Shown: positions 25,151 to 33,482 of the stretch, in pieces
How positions within the stretch are numbered: the stretch's first letter is position 1
Layout: each line of letters starts with the position of its first letter
Assembly (NCBI GenBank): GCA_963749875.1
Contig: CAVVOX010000002.1
Coordinates: 620,001-684,000, forward strand
Direction of reading: 5' to 3'
From: JAHQVI01 sp963749875
GTDB taxonomy: Bacteria; Pseudomonadota; Alphaproteobacteria; Rhizobiales; Rhodomicrobiaceae
DNA: 64,000 bases
Position numbers and translations under genes: made by a program
The notes under the pieces: generated by a model
What the model was told of the DNA's origin: nothing
The model's input: the letters and a program-made list of their open reading frames with translations, nothing else
Databases searched by the model: none

Positions 25151-25606
25151 CTATGCCTTGTTTCCGGCCGCGAGATGAATGCCGGCTCTGATGCGCCGAT
25201 ATGTGCCGCAGCGGCAGATATTGGTGATTTCATTGTCGATGTCTTCATCGGTCGGGTTCGGATTCTTCGCCAGCAGGGCGGCGACCGCCATGATCTGGCC
25301 CGTCTGGCAATAGCCGCATTGCGGCACGTCCAACTCCAGCCATGCTTTCTGCACCGGATGCGAGCCGTCTTCGGACAGCCCCTCGATCGTGACCACCTTG
25401 TCGGATTCGGCCACAGCATCGAGCGGCAGCACGCAGGAGCGCTGCGCCTCGCCATTCACATGCACGGTGCAGGAGCCGCACTGCGCAATGCCGCAGCCAT
25501 ATTTCGCACCTGTCAGCTCGAGATGCTCGCGCAGCACCCAGAGCAGCGGGGTCGATCCATCCGCATCGACCTCAACGGTTTTGCCATTGACGTTGATCTT
25601 GGCCAT
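25151..25606 (-). CDS. iorA: 2Fe-2S subunit of the molybdenum hydroxylase (IorA-like)
   Basis: Small iron-sulfur subunit with two [2Fe-2S] clusters that take electrons from the molybdenum centre. The 151 residues show the plant-ferredoxin set CGIAQCGSCTVHVNG with a following Cys, then the second helical domain CGYCQTGQIM and ITNICRCGTYRRIR. It ends 11 bases before iorB on the same strand and starts at the ATG at 25606. It has no export signal and probably travels with IorB through Tat. Confidence 0.95.
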   Translation of the reverse strand: MAKINVNGKTVEVDADGSTPLLWVLREHLELTGAKYGCGIAQCGSCTVHVNGEAQRSCVLPLDAVAESDKVVTIEGLSEDGSHPVQKAWLELDVPQCGYCQTGQIMAVAALLAKNPNPTDEDIDNEITNICRCGTYRRIRAGIHLAAGNKA

Positions 25607-25690
25607 GAAGCTTGCCTCCAGAAAACGAACGCGCTCCCCGCCGGGCCGGCTGGCCGGAGGGGTGAGCGGTACGAGAAATTGTGCTGAATC

Positions 25691-26641
25691 TTATGCCGTC
25701 GCCTGCGGCGCCGTCTTGCGCGAAATCGGCAAGAATCTTGGAACGGTTCCAAATTCGGAGCGCCATTTGCCCGGTGCGATGCCGGTGTGCCGGGTGAAGG
25801 CGGTGGTGAAATGCGCCTGATCGGCATAGCCGGTCTGTCCCGCGATCGCCGCGAGAGGCTGCTGCGTGCCGGCGAGCAGCTCCGTGGCGCGCTGCATGCG
25901 CAGGGCGGCGAAATAGCGGTAAGGCGGCATGCCGACGCTCTTGGTGAAGGCCCGGCCGAAGGCGCTGATGCCGAGCCCGGCTTCCTCCGCCAGCTCGGCC
26001 AGCGTCAGATCGTCGGCAAGCCGGTCCTGCATCAGTTGCAGTATACGGGCGAGCGCGGCCGGATTGAGGCCGCCGCTTTCGCTCACGCGCCGGCTGGTGC
26101 GCGACAGATGCCTGACCATGGCGAAAGCGAGGGTCTGCAAATGCATCGACGAGGCACCGGAGGCGCCGGCTTCGCTGAAGACATGTGCCGCACGGTGCAG
26201 CCAATGATTGCGAACGTTCTGCAGGATAGGCAGGTCCAAAGGTTGCACTGGGCGCCCATCCGCGTCGCTTTCCGCACACAGTTTCAGGAAATCGGCGGAA
26301 ACCGACATGTCCAGAATGAGAAAATCGACATCTTCGAGCAGAACGCGCCGCCTCACGCCTGCCGGGACGATCGTCACCATGCCGGGGCGGTCCGGCCGCC
26401 GGACGATGGGCTGATCGTCCACCTCGGCCACGGTGGAGCGCGTCTGGCCCTTGAGCGTCACGAAGATTCGGTGCGCAGCCTGATGCTGCTCAAACACCTC
26501 CTCCCCGGCGCATTTCGAATGTGCGACGGTCGCCCGAAAGCCGTCGAAGTTGAGCGTGAACAGTGTCCTGGTGGGAATCCTGTAGACGTTGATGTTTTCG
26601 GCCATGGCCCCTGCATTCGCCTCTTCCATCACCGGCATCAT
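25691..26641 (-). CDS. AraC family transcriptional regulator
   Basis: DNA-binding regulator, probably of the iorAB-sox operon that begins 84 bases downstream. The 316 residues have a cupin-like sensing half (residues 15-140, with RIFVTLKGQ) and a C-terminal double helix-turn-helix (LADDLTLAELAEEAGLGISA, SVGMPPYRYFAALRMQRATE, TGYADQAHFTTAFTRHTG). The start at 26641 is taken because of its position; ATGs at 26638 and further in are possible. It is divergent from the ABC exporter, so it could control that too. Confidence 0.9.
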   Translation of the reverse strand: MMPVMEEANAGAMAENINVYRIPTRTLFTLNFDGFRATVAHSKCAGEEVFEQHQAAHRIFVTLKGQTRSTVAEVDDQPIVRRPDRPGMVTIVPAGVRRRVLLEDVDFLILDMSVSADFLKLCAESDADGRPVQPLDLPILQNVRNHWLHRAAHVFSEAGASGASSMHLQTLAFAMVRHLSRTSRRVSESGGLNPAALARILQLMQDRLADDLTLAELAEEAGLGISAFGRAFTKSVGMPPYRYFAALRMQRATELLAGTQQPLAAIAGQTGYADQAHFTTAFTRHTGIAPGKWRSEFGTVPRFLPISRKTAPQATA

Positions 26642-26792
26642 AAGGAATTCCCGGATAGATGGCGATGCTTGAGGGAGGCGTCCAGATCGGCCGAAGACAA
26701 ATCCCGACGGGATGAGCCGGCGGTCACACTTAAGCCTTGCATCCTCCACATGCTTAGGTTTCTGTTCATGCCGGCAGCCACTATATTGCCGA

Positions 26793-27540
26793 ATGATGAC
26801 CGACGCGGCGCAAACCACGATACAGCTCCCCGCGAAGACGGCAATCTTCTCGGCGAGGAATATCACGAAGATCTACGGTGCGGGCGCCAGCGAAGTGCAC
26901 GCGCTGCGGGGGATATCGGTCGACCTCTATGCGGGGCAGATCTCCGTCCTGCTGGGGCCGTCCGGTTCCGGCAAGTCCACATTTCTGAACATTCTCGGCG
27001 GACTCGACGTGCCCACCTCCGGCGAGGTGCGATTCGAAGGCCAGTCCCTGGGTGAGCTGGATGATACGGGCCTGACCGAATTTCGCCGCGCCCATGTCGG
27101 CTTCGTCTTCCAGTTCTACAATCTGATCCCGAGCCTCACCGCGCGGGAGAATGTCGCGCTCGTCACGGAGATCGCGGACGACCCGATGCGTCCGGAAGAG
27201 GCGCTCGATCTGGTCGGCCTCACGGAGCGGATGGATCACTTTCCCGCCGAACTCTCGGGAGGAGAGCAGCAGCGCGTCGCCATTGCGCGGGCGATCGTGA
27301 AGAAGCCGAAGGTGCTTCTCTGCGACGAGCCGACCGGCGCGCTCGAACTCCAAGACCGGCATTCTCGTTATCGAGGCGCTTGTCGGCGTCAATGAGAGGC
27401 TCGGCACGACGACGGCGCTCATCACCCATAATGTTGCGATCAAGGACGTCGCCGACCGGGTCATCCATTTCCGCGACGGCCAGATCACGGACATCGAGGT
27501 GATCGAGGAGAAGGTCGCGCCGGCGGATCTGAGCTGGTGA
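26793..27540 (+). pseudogene. ABC transporter ATP-binding protein, one frameshift as read
   Basis: ATPase of a MacB/LolD-type exporter. From the ATG at 26793 it has Walker A GPSGSGKST, the signature LSGGEQQRVAIARAI and Walker B VLLCDEPTGAL. After that an extra A (CTCGAACTCC near 27347) breaks the frame. Removing it gives TGALDSKTGILVIEALV and then ALITHNVAIKDVADRVI, with the stop at 27540. Permease and adaptor genes follow within 10 bases, so the operon is complete and the shift is probably an error in the sequence. Confidence 0.92.
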
Positions 27541-27547
27541 GCCGGCC

Positions 27548-29932
27548 ATGCGCGGATCGTTCCTCACGCTGCCCGTTCTGAACCGCAAGCTTCTCCGCGA
27601 TCTCTGGCATATTCGCGGCCAGGCGCTCGCCATTGCGCTTGTCATCGCATCGGGCGTGGCGACGCTCATCCTGTCGCTCGGCGCATCGGGTTCGCTGGAG
27701 GAAACGCGGCGGACCTATTACGAGCGCTATCGCTTCGCTGACATCTTTGCGACGACGAAGCGTGCGCCGAACTTTCTGCATGATGTCATCGCCCATATTC
27801 CAGGGGTCGCCGACGTCGAGACGCGCGTGGTCTCCGCCGTCCTCCTCGACATTGCGGGGATGACGGAACCGGCGACTGGCAGGCTGATCTCGATCCCCGA
27901 GACCCATGGTTCAACCCTTAATCGCGTCTACCTCCGTGAGGGGCGTCTCCCCGAGCCGCTCTCGACGCAGGAAGTTGCGATCAGCGAGGCCTTCGCGAAA
28001 GCGCATAAATTCCGCCCCGGAGATCGCCTGAGCGCGATCATCAATGGGCGTAAGCGCACTCTCTTCATTGTCGGCATCGTCCTTTCGCCGGAGTTCATCT
28101 ACACGCTCGGGCCCGGCGATGTCGTGCCCGATGACTGGCGAACGGGCGTCCTCTGGATGCGCTACAGGGCCGCCTCGGCCGCTCTTGACCTCGAAGGCGC
28201 CTTCAACGATGTCAGCCTCAAGATCCTGAACGGGACGGTCCAGAAAGACGTCATGGCGCGGCTCGACCGCATTCTGGAGCCCTATGGCGGACAGAATGCC
28301 TATACGCGCGCGGATCAGCAGTCGCATGCTTTTATCGACGCAGAGCTTCAGGAGCTTGGTGCAATGGCGCTGATCATTCCGCCGATCTTCCTGGCGGTCT
28401 CCGTCTTCCTTCTGAATATGACGCTGTCCCGCCTCATCACGCTGGAGCGCGAACAGATCGGCCTTCTGAAAGCGCTTGGCTATTCTTCGCGCGCGGTCGG
28501 CTTCTATTACATCAAGTTCGTCTGCGTGATCGCCATTATCGGTGTACTGATCGGGTTCGTGGCGGGCTCCTGGCTCGGCAAGGGACTAACCGCGCTTTAC
28601 GCCGACTTCTTTCACTTTCCGTTTCTCGTCTTTCTGATGCCGGTGAAATATTACGTTCTCGCCGGCCTCCTCAGCCTGGCTTCGGCGCTGCTGGGCGCGA
28701 TCCAGGTGGTGCGCAGGGTCGTCGCGCTGCCGCCGGCGGTCGCGATGCAGCCGCCCGCGCCGACGCGCTACAAGAAGAGCTGGCTCAGCCGGAACGGCCT
28801 CACGCGCGGCCTGCCGCAATCGACCTTGATGGTCGGCCGGCACATCATCCGTTTCCCGATCCGCAGCGGGCTGACCATGATCGGAATTGCCGCCTCGGTC
28901 GCGCTGTTGATCGTGTCCTTCTTCACCCTCGATTCCATCGACTTCATGATCGACGTGACCTTCACCCAGACCAATCGGCAGGATGTTGCGCTGAATTTCA
29001 ACGAGATCAAAAATGCGCGTGCCCTCTATGAGACGGCGCAGCTTCCTGGCGTCATGCGGGCGGAACCGTTTCGCAACGTTCCGGTGACGTTGAGGAACGG
29101 CGTGTACGAAAAGCGCGTCTCACTGACCGGCCTTCCGCGGAAGACGCGGCTGACCCAGCTTCTCGACCGATCGTTGAAGCCCATGGCGCTGCCGGATCTC
29201 GGCATTGTGCTCTCGGACAAGCTGGCGAAAAATCTGCATGTTGGGCCCGGCAGGCAGGTGCGCGTGGAGTTCAAGACCGGGCGGCGGCGGCATATATTGC
29301 TGCCCGTGACCGGCATCGTTCAGGGTTATCTGGGATTGTCGGCGCAGATCGATCTGACGGCGCTCAACCGTTTGATGGAGGATGGCCGTGTGATTTCCGG
29401 CGCCAACCTCAAGGTCGACGACAAAGAGCTGCCGCAACTTTACGCCTCGATCAAGGAGACGCCGGCGGTGATGTCGATCGCGCTTCTGAGGCAGTCGGTC
29501 AAATCCTTCCGCCAAACGCTCGCCCGGACCATCAATATTATGACCACCGTCTACATCGTCCTGTCGGCGATCATCGCCTTTGGCGTCGTCTATAACAGCG
29601 TTCGCATTCAGCTTTCCGAGCGCGGCCGGGAACTCGCCAGCCTGCGGATTCTCGGCTTTACACGGCGCGAGGTGATGATGATCCTGTTCGGCGAGATCAT
29701 CGTGCTGCTCCTGATTGCGATTCCGATCGGCTGGATTCTGGGCTATGCGCTGGCCGGTCTGGTTGTGAGCGGTTTGGAAACCGACCTTTATCGCATTCCC
29801 CTGATCGTGAACCGGGCGACCTTTGCGAAAGCGGCCATTGTCGCGATCCTCTCGACTGTTGCATCGGCCGTCATCATGAACTGGCGGGTTGCGCGTATGG
29901 ATCTCATCGCCGTGCTGAAAACGCGGGAGTAA
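27548..29932 (+). CDS. ABC transporter permease, FtsX/MacB-like
   Basis: Membrane subunit of 794 residues with two FtsX-type modules. It has an N-terminal helix (QALAIALVIASGVATLIL), a large periplasmic part, a cluster of three helices at about 270-380, a fourth anchor near residue 445, a second periplasmic part, and three final helices. The last module reads VVYNSVRIQLSERGRELASL and ILGFTRREVMMILFGE, classic for this family. It exports a lipid, peptide or drug; the substrate is unknown. It starts eight bases after the ATPase and is followed by the adaptor three bases later. Confidence 0.93.
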   Translation: MRGSFLTLPVLNRKLLRDLWHIRGQALAIALVIASGVATLILSLGASGSLEETRRTYYERYRFADIFATTKRAPNFLHDVIAHIPGVADVETRVVSAVLLDIAGMTEPATGRLISIPETHGSTLNRVYLREGRLPEPLSTQEVAISEAFAKAHKFRPGDRLSAIINGRKRTLFIVGIVLSPEFIYTLGPGDVVPDDWRTGVLWMRYRAASAALDLEGAFNDVSLKILNGTVQKDVMARLDRILEPYGGQNAYTRADQQSHAFIDAELQELGAMALIIPPIFLAVSVFLLNMTLSRLITLEREQIGLLKALGYSSRAVGFYYIKFVCVIAIIGVLIGFVAGSWLGKGLTALYADFFHFPFLVFLMPVKYYVLAGLLSLASALLGAIQVVRRVVALPPAVAMQPPAPTRYKKSWLSRNGLTRGLPQSTLMVGRHIIRFPIRSGLTMIGIAASVALLIVSFFTLDSIDFMIDVTFTQTNRQDVALNFNEIKNARALYETAQLPGVMRAEPFRNVPVTLRNGVYEKRVSLTGLPRKTRLTQLLDRSLKPMALPDLGIVLSDKLAKNLHVGPGRQVRVEFKTGRRRHILLPVTGIVQGYLGLSAQIDLTALNRLMEDGRVISGANLKVDDKELPQLYASIKETPAVMSIALLRQSVKSFRQTLARTINIMTTVYIVLSAIIAFGVVYNSVRIQLSERGRELASLRILGFTRREVMMILFGEIIVLLLIAIPIGWILGYALAGLVVSGLETDLYRIPLIVNRATFAKAAIVAILSTVASAVIMNWRVARMDLIAVLKTRE

Positions 29933-29934
29933 AG

Positions 29935-31146
29935 ATGAAGCAGGTTTGGCGCAAGCGCCTGGTATGGGCGGCCCTTGTTCTTGGAGCGGCGGTTCTCCTC
30001 GCCTATGGCTTCTGGCCTGATGCCGTGCCGGTCGATACGGCGATCATCCAGCGGGGCGATGTCGTCGTCACGGTCGAGGATGAAGGCGTGTCCCAGGTCA
30101 AGGAGGTCTACAGCGTCTCCTCGCCGATCGCGGGCACGGTCCTGCGTTCGCCGGTCGAGATCGGCGACAAGGTCGTGAAGAACAAGACCGTGGTCGCCTC
30201 CATTCTGCCGGCGGTGCCGAGCTTCCTCGATGCGCGCAGCGTGCAGATGGGCGAAGCCAGCGTCAAGGCGGCCGAGGCGGCGCTGAGGCTTGCTCAGGCG
30301 AATCATGAACGCGCGGCGGCTGAAGCCCAATTCTGGCGGAAGCAACTGTCGCGTATCGAGAGCCTGCGGGTCGGCGCGATAATCGCCGAGCGCACGGTCG
30401 ACCAGACTCGGATGGAAACCGAGGCCAGGATTGCCGCGGAGCGGAGCGCCAAGGCCGAGGTCGAACTGCGGGAAAAGGAGCTGGAGCGCGCCAAAGCTGC
30501 CTTGATCGAGCCGCCTTCCACTTACTCCGGTGCCAATGGCAGGTGCTGCCTCACCGTTCCGGCCCCTGAAGACGGTGTCGTTCTCTCGATCCAGAATGAG
30601 AGCGAAGCCGTCGTTGCGGCCGGCGCGCCGCTCCTGGAGATCGGCAATCCGCGCGATCTTGAGATTGTCGTTGAGCTTCTGTCCCGTGACGCGGTCCGGG
30701 CGCATGTCGGCGCACGCGCAATCGTCGAGGCCTGGGGCGGGCCGCCGCTCAATGCGCGTGTTCGGCACATCGATCGGGCGGGCTTCGCCAAGGTCTCCTC
30801 GCTCGGGATCGAGGAACAGCGGGTGAAAGTCTGGCTCGATCTGACGGACCCGGAGGAGAAGTGGGAGCGTCTCGGTCACGATTACCGGGTGATCGCTAAG
30901 ATCGTCGTAGAGGAAGCCAAGGACGTGCTGCGCGTTCCCGTCAGCGCACTGTTCAGGCAAGGCGATAGCTGGGCCACCTTCGTCCGGCGTGACGACAAGG
31001 CGTGGCTGACCCGGCTCGAAATCGCGGAGAGAAATTTCGAGTGGGCCAATGTTGTCAAGGGCCTTCAGGAAAACGACGTGGTCATCCTTTATCCGAGCGA
31101 CCGGCTGACGGACGGCGTCCGGGTCACGAGCCGCAAGGCGGAATAG
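29935..31146 (+). CDS. HlyD/MacA-like periplasmic adaptor subunit
   Basis: Membrane fusion protein of 403 residues with one N-terminal anchor (RLVWAALVLGAAVLLAYGF). A biotinyl-lipoyl-like barrel (VYSVSSPIAGTVLRSPVEIG) is split by a coiled coil of about 110 residues (KAAEAALRLAQANHERAAAE onward), and a beta-barrel end domain carries VPVSALFRQGDSW. It links the permease to the outer membrane or releases substrate in the periplasm. No outer-membrane channel gene is nearby. It ends the three-gene exporter operon. Confidence 0.93.
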   Translation: MKQVWRKRLVWAALVLGAAVLLAYGFWPDAVPVDTAIIQRGDVVVTVEDEGVSQVKEVYSVSSPIAGTVLRSPVEIGDKVVKNKTVVASILPAVPSFLDARSVQMGEASVKAAEAALRLAQANHERAAAEAQFWRKQLSRIESLRVGAIIAERTVDQTRMETEARIAAERSAKAEVELREKELERAKAALIEPPSTYSGANGRCCLTVPAPEDGVVLSIQNESEAVVAAGAPLLEIGNPRDLEIVVELLSRDAVRAHVGARAIVEAWGGPPLNARVRHIDRAGFAKVSSLGIEEQRVKVWLDLTDPEEKWERLGHDYRVIAKIVVEEAKDVLRVPVSALFRQGDSWATFVRRDDKAWLTRLEIAERNFEWANVVKGLQENDVVILYPSDRLTDGVRVTSRKAE

Positions 31147-31184
31147 GCTGACCCGCCGCGGCGCGGGCTTTAGCGGAGTCATTA

Positions 31185-31385
31185 TAAACCGGATCGATCG
31201 GGCTTACGCTGGCAGCTCCCTCTCCTTTGAGAGGGCTGGGGTGAGGGGTGACACCCTATCGATTCACGATCCCCTCACCCGGAATGCTGACGCATCCCGA
31301 CCTCTCCCAAGATAAGCGCTTGTCGCTCACCGTAAAGGTTCGCGACTGGGAGAGGTCGTTAAGCGCATTCAGCGGACCGATCCGT
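31185..31385. repeat. Family C repeat, copy 1
   Basis: Begins about 40 bases after the adaptor stop. Shared core with the copies at 39034 and 57784: CCCTCTCCTTTGAGAGGG hairpin, GGGGTGAGGGGTGACACC, GATCCCCTCACCCGGAATG and ACGCATCCCGACCTCTCC. The GGGTGAGGGG and CCCCTCACCC arms pair, so it likely also ends transcription. Confidence 0.7.
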
Positions 31386-31430
31386 TTCCGGCCCCGCCCG
31401 TGTGTGTGTCTGTTGCGGCCAGGCCAAGGA

Positions 31431-32117
31431 TCAGCTTTCATTCGCGAACGGCCGCGGGGCCATATTGTCGTTGACGGCGGTGACGCCGGGCGTTTCTTCC
31501 GCGAGGACTTGGATCGCCTTTCTTTCCGTTTCGGAATGCGTGGCGCCCCAGAGGTTGACGACGCCGTTGCTCACCGTAACGGTCAGCAGGTCCGTATGCG
31601 CCCAGGGCTGGGCTTTCAGATTGGCCAGCAAGCTGCTGCGGATCGTAGCGTCCGAGACAGGGACTTCGGGCGCTTTCGGCGCGGTCGCGATGGCCTGCAC
31701 CAGATTGGCCCGGCTGACGATCCCCACGAGCTGACCATCGTGAACGATCGGCACGCGCTTGATGGCATTCCGTTCCATGAGCACGGCGAGGTCGCTCACC
31801 GGCGTTTCCGGCGTCGCCGTGATCGGCTTCGGCTTCATGAGATCGCCCACCTTGCGGCTGTGGCCCTGGATGTATTCCGAGGCGAGCACATTGTCGGCCG
31901 CGATGAGGCGAAGCCACCAGGAGCGCCGCCGTTCCGTTCTCGCTTCGACCCGATGCATCAGATCGCCTTCGCTGATCATGCCGACGAGCTTGCCATCGTC
32001 ATCGACCACGGGCAGCCCGCTGATGCGCTTCTCCACCATCATCTCGGCGACGTCTTTGATCGACGAAGAGGGCTTCGCGGTAATCACCGGAGCCACCATG
32101 ACATCACGTGCCTTCAT
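31431..32117 (-). CDS. CBS domain pair plus BON domain protein
   Basis: Cytosolic protein of 228 residues starting at the ATG at 32117 behind a strong GGAGG. Two CBS motifs make a Bateman module for adenosyl ligands: residues 1-60 with SSIKDVAEMMVEKRISGLPV, and about 90-150 with LAVLMERNAIKRVPIVHDGQ. A BON domain follows (DLLTVTVSNGVVNLWGATHS). Such proteins are common in low-oxygen and stress regulons of rhizobia. The FNR/FixK-like box 54 bases upstream supports that here. Confidence 0.92.
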   Translation of the reverse strand: MKARDVMVAPVITAKPSSSIKDVAEMMVEKRISGLPVVDDDGKLVGMISEGDLMHRVEARTERRRSWWLRLIAADNVLASEYIQGHSRKVGDLMKPKPITATPETPVSDLAVLMERNAIKRVPIVHDGQLVGIVSRANLVQAIATAPKAPEVPVSDATIRSSLLANLKAQPWAHTDLLTVTVSNGVVNLWGATHSETERKAIQVLAEETPGVTAVNDNMAPRPFANES

Positions 32118-32170
32118 TTCCAGTCCTCCTGCCTGTCGGCTCAACATTGCCCGGCGCGGCAACGCTTTCC

Positions 32171-32184
32171 TTGATTCAGCTCAA
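32171..32184. promoter_or_regulatory. FNR/FixK-like box upstream of the CBS-BON gene
   Basis: TTGATTCAGCTCAA fits TTGA-N6-TCAA, the FNR/FixK consensus. It lies 54 bases before the CBS-BON ATG (minus strand), a distance suited to activation, and past the frame-corrected end of the DUF3775 gene. Confidence 0.65.
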
Positions 32185-32248
32185 TCAAACATCCGTGTTA
32201 GGCGAACCCGCCGATCGTCCGGCAGTCCCGACAGCCCTATGGGAATGC

Positions 32249-32708
32249 TCAGAGGCGGTTCATTTCGAACGACTCGCAGGATTTGCCGAAGAGCGACAAA
32301 CCTTCTTCGAGGTAGTCTCCGAGCATCGGCATCCCGAGCAGATAGGCCGCGGTCTGCTTGCCATGCGAACCGCGCGCGCGCAGCCTGCTCCCGCAGCGTC
32401 GGCCAATCCTCGATCGTATTGTCGTCCCTCCCCAGCCAGGCAAGCGCCACCAGATCGATCTGCTGGTCTTCCGTCAGCGAGGAAATGAAGGAGGTCAACT
32501 CGTCAAGGACCGGATCGTCGCCATGATCTTCCAGGACCGACATCATCCTGTCGTCGGATGAGCTCGACCCGGCGTCGTCGCCCGTGCTCACATCCTTGAC
32601 GTCGAACTCATGCGCCTTGATTATGACATAGCAAACCGTCTCCGGCGAGATATTAAGGCTGCTCTCCAGATCTTCATCCGGATCTGCGGATATCGACCGC
32701 TTGATCAT
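32249..32708 (-). CDS. DUF3775 family protein (frameshift in 3' half)
   Basis: Conserved alphaproteobacterial protein of unknown role. From the ATG at 32708 it reads LNISPETVCYVIIKAHEFDV, then DDPVLDELTSFISSLTEDQQ and IDLVALAWLGRDDNTIEDWP. A slip in a GCGCGCGCG run near 32389 then changes the frame. In the other frame the expected family end follows (GKQTAAYLLGMPMLGDYLEE), stopping at 32249. As read without correction it runs to 32181 with an unrelated tail. Its neighbours are CBS-BON and DUF5335 genes often found with it. Confidence 0.8.
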
Positions 32709-32798
32709 AGCTTGGACTCCTGCAAGGAAACGATTTGTTATCGCTCAGCACGAGGGCGTGCCATGCGGATTTCATAAACCGGAACAGGCGCCGGACAT

Positions 32799-32812
32799 TT
32801 GACCTTTGTCAA
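32799..32812. promoter_or_regulatory. FNR/FixK-like palindrome upstream of the DUF3775 gene
   Basis: TTGACCTTTGTCAA is a perfect palindrome with arms TTGAC and GTCAA and a 4-base spacer, 91 bases before the DUF3775 start and 247 before the divergent DUF5335 gene. Apart from this box and the one at 32987, I see nothing coding in 32709-33058. Confidence 0.6.
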
Positions 32813-32986
32813 GTTGATAGCTCTGCTGATCTTGCCGAAATCTAAAATCGGCCCCTTGTGCGGAGCTGTGCTAAGCCCGAGTCTTATGTCGCAAGACCAG
32901 GAGAACAGAGTCCGGCAGGGAGGTGCGCTCAGATCTTCCTGACCAGGGATGCCGATGGCTGCGTCTTTCGGGATGGCTCCATCCGT

Positions 32987-33000
32987 TTGCGTTAGATCAA
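32987..33000. promoter_or_regulatory. FixK-like box upstream of the DUF5335 gene
   Basis: TTGCGTTAGATCAA fits the broader FixK consensus TTG(A/C)-N6-(T/G)CAA. It ends 58 bases before the ATG at 33059 on the plus strand. Confidence 0.5.
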
Positions 33001-33058
33001 AGCCGATCGGCGGCCGTGAGGCTCATATATCGATCGAACATTTTGAAGGGGTATCGTC

Positions 33059-33406
33059 ATGCAATCCATCACGCTTCAGAACGGGGACTGGCAGTCCGTC
33101 CTCGATACGATCTCAAAATCCCCCGCGGGCGGCACTGCCACGATTACCGTCAGCGGCAAGGACATCGGCGTGCAGACCGAAGCGGAGAACGTCAAGTTTT
33201 TCGGCATCAGCTATGATCCCAAGGGCGATGCCGTTTCCGTTGAGCTGGAAGGGATCGATCATCGGATTGGGGCGCCGAAGCAGATCGAGCTCGCCCATGA
33301 CGGGGGAAAGCTGATCTCCATGGAGATCGTGGCTCCGGACGAAGTGCGCCACATTGTGAGCTTCGAGCCCGCTTTGCCGCTGCCGCCGGTTGCGGGCATC
33401 GGGTGA
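33059..33406 (+). CDS. DUF5335 family protein
   Basis: Small soluble protein of 115 residues with no signal or membrane segment. It reads TLQNGDWQSVLDTISKSPAG, then a beta-rich part with ITVSGKDIGVQTEAENVKFF and VSVELEGIDHRIGAPKQIEL, and ends IVSFEPALPLPPVAG. I recognise it as the DUF5335 family, which has no known function but is often found among stress-related genes. It stands alone on the plus strand behind a FixK-like box. Confidence 0.75.
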   Translation: MQSITLQNGDWQSVLDTISKSPAGGTATITVSGKDIGVQTEAENVKFFGISYDPKGDAVSVELEGIDHRIGAPKQIELAHDGGKLISMEIVAPDEVRHIVSFEPALPLPPVAGIG

Positions 33407-33482
33407 GGCCTACGGGGTAGTCCTCCGCCTGTCTTCGCTAATCGTGGCCTACTCGCGTCATCGGCGCTAAGAAGCGGCTGGC

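Noticed and set aside
22987..25191. 734-codon open frame on the plus strand opposite iorB
   Set aside because: Shadow frame caused by GC-rich codons; the minus-strand iorB has clear motifs, a ribosome site and operon context.
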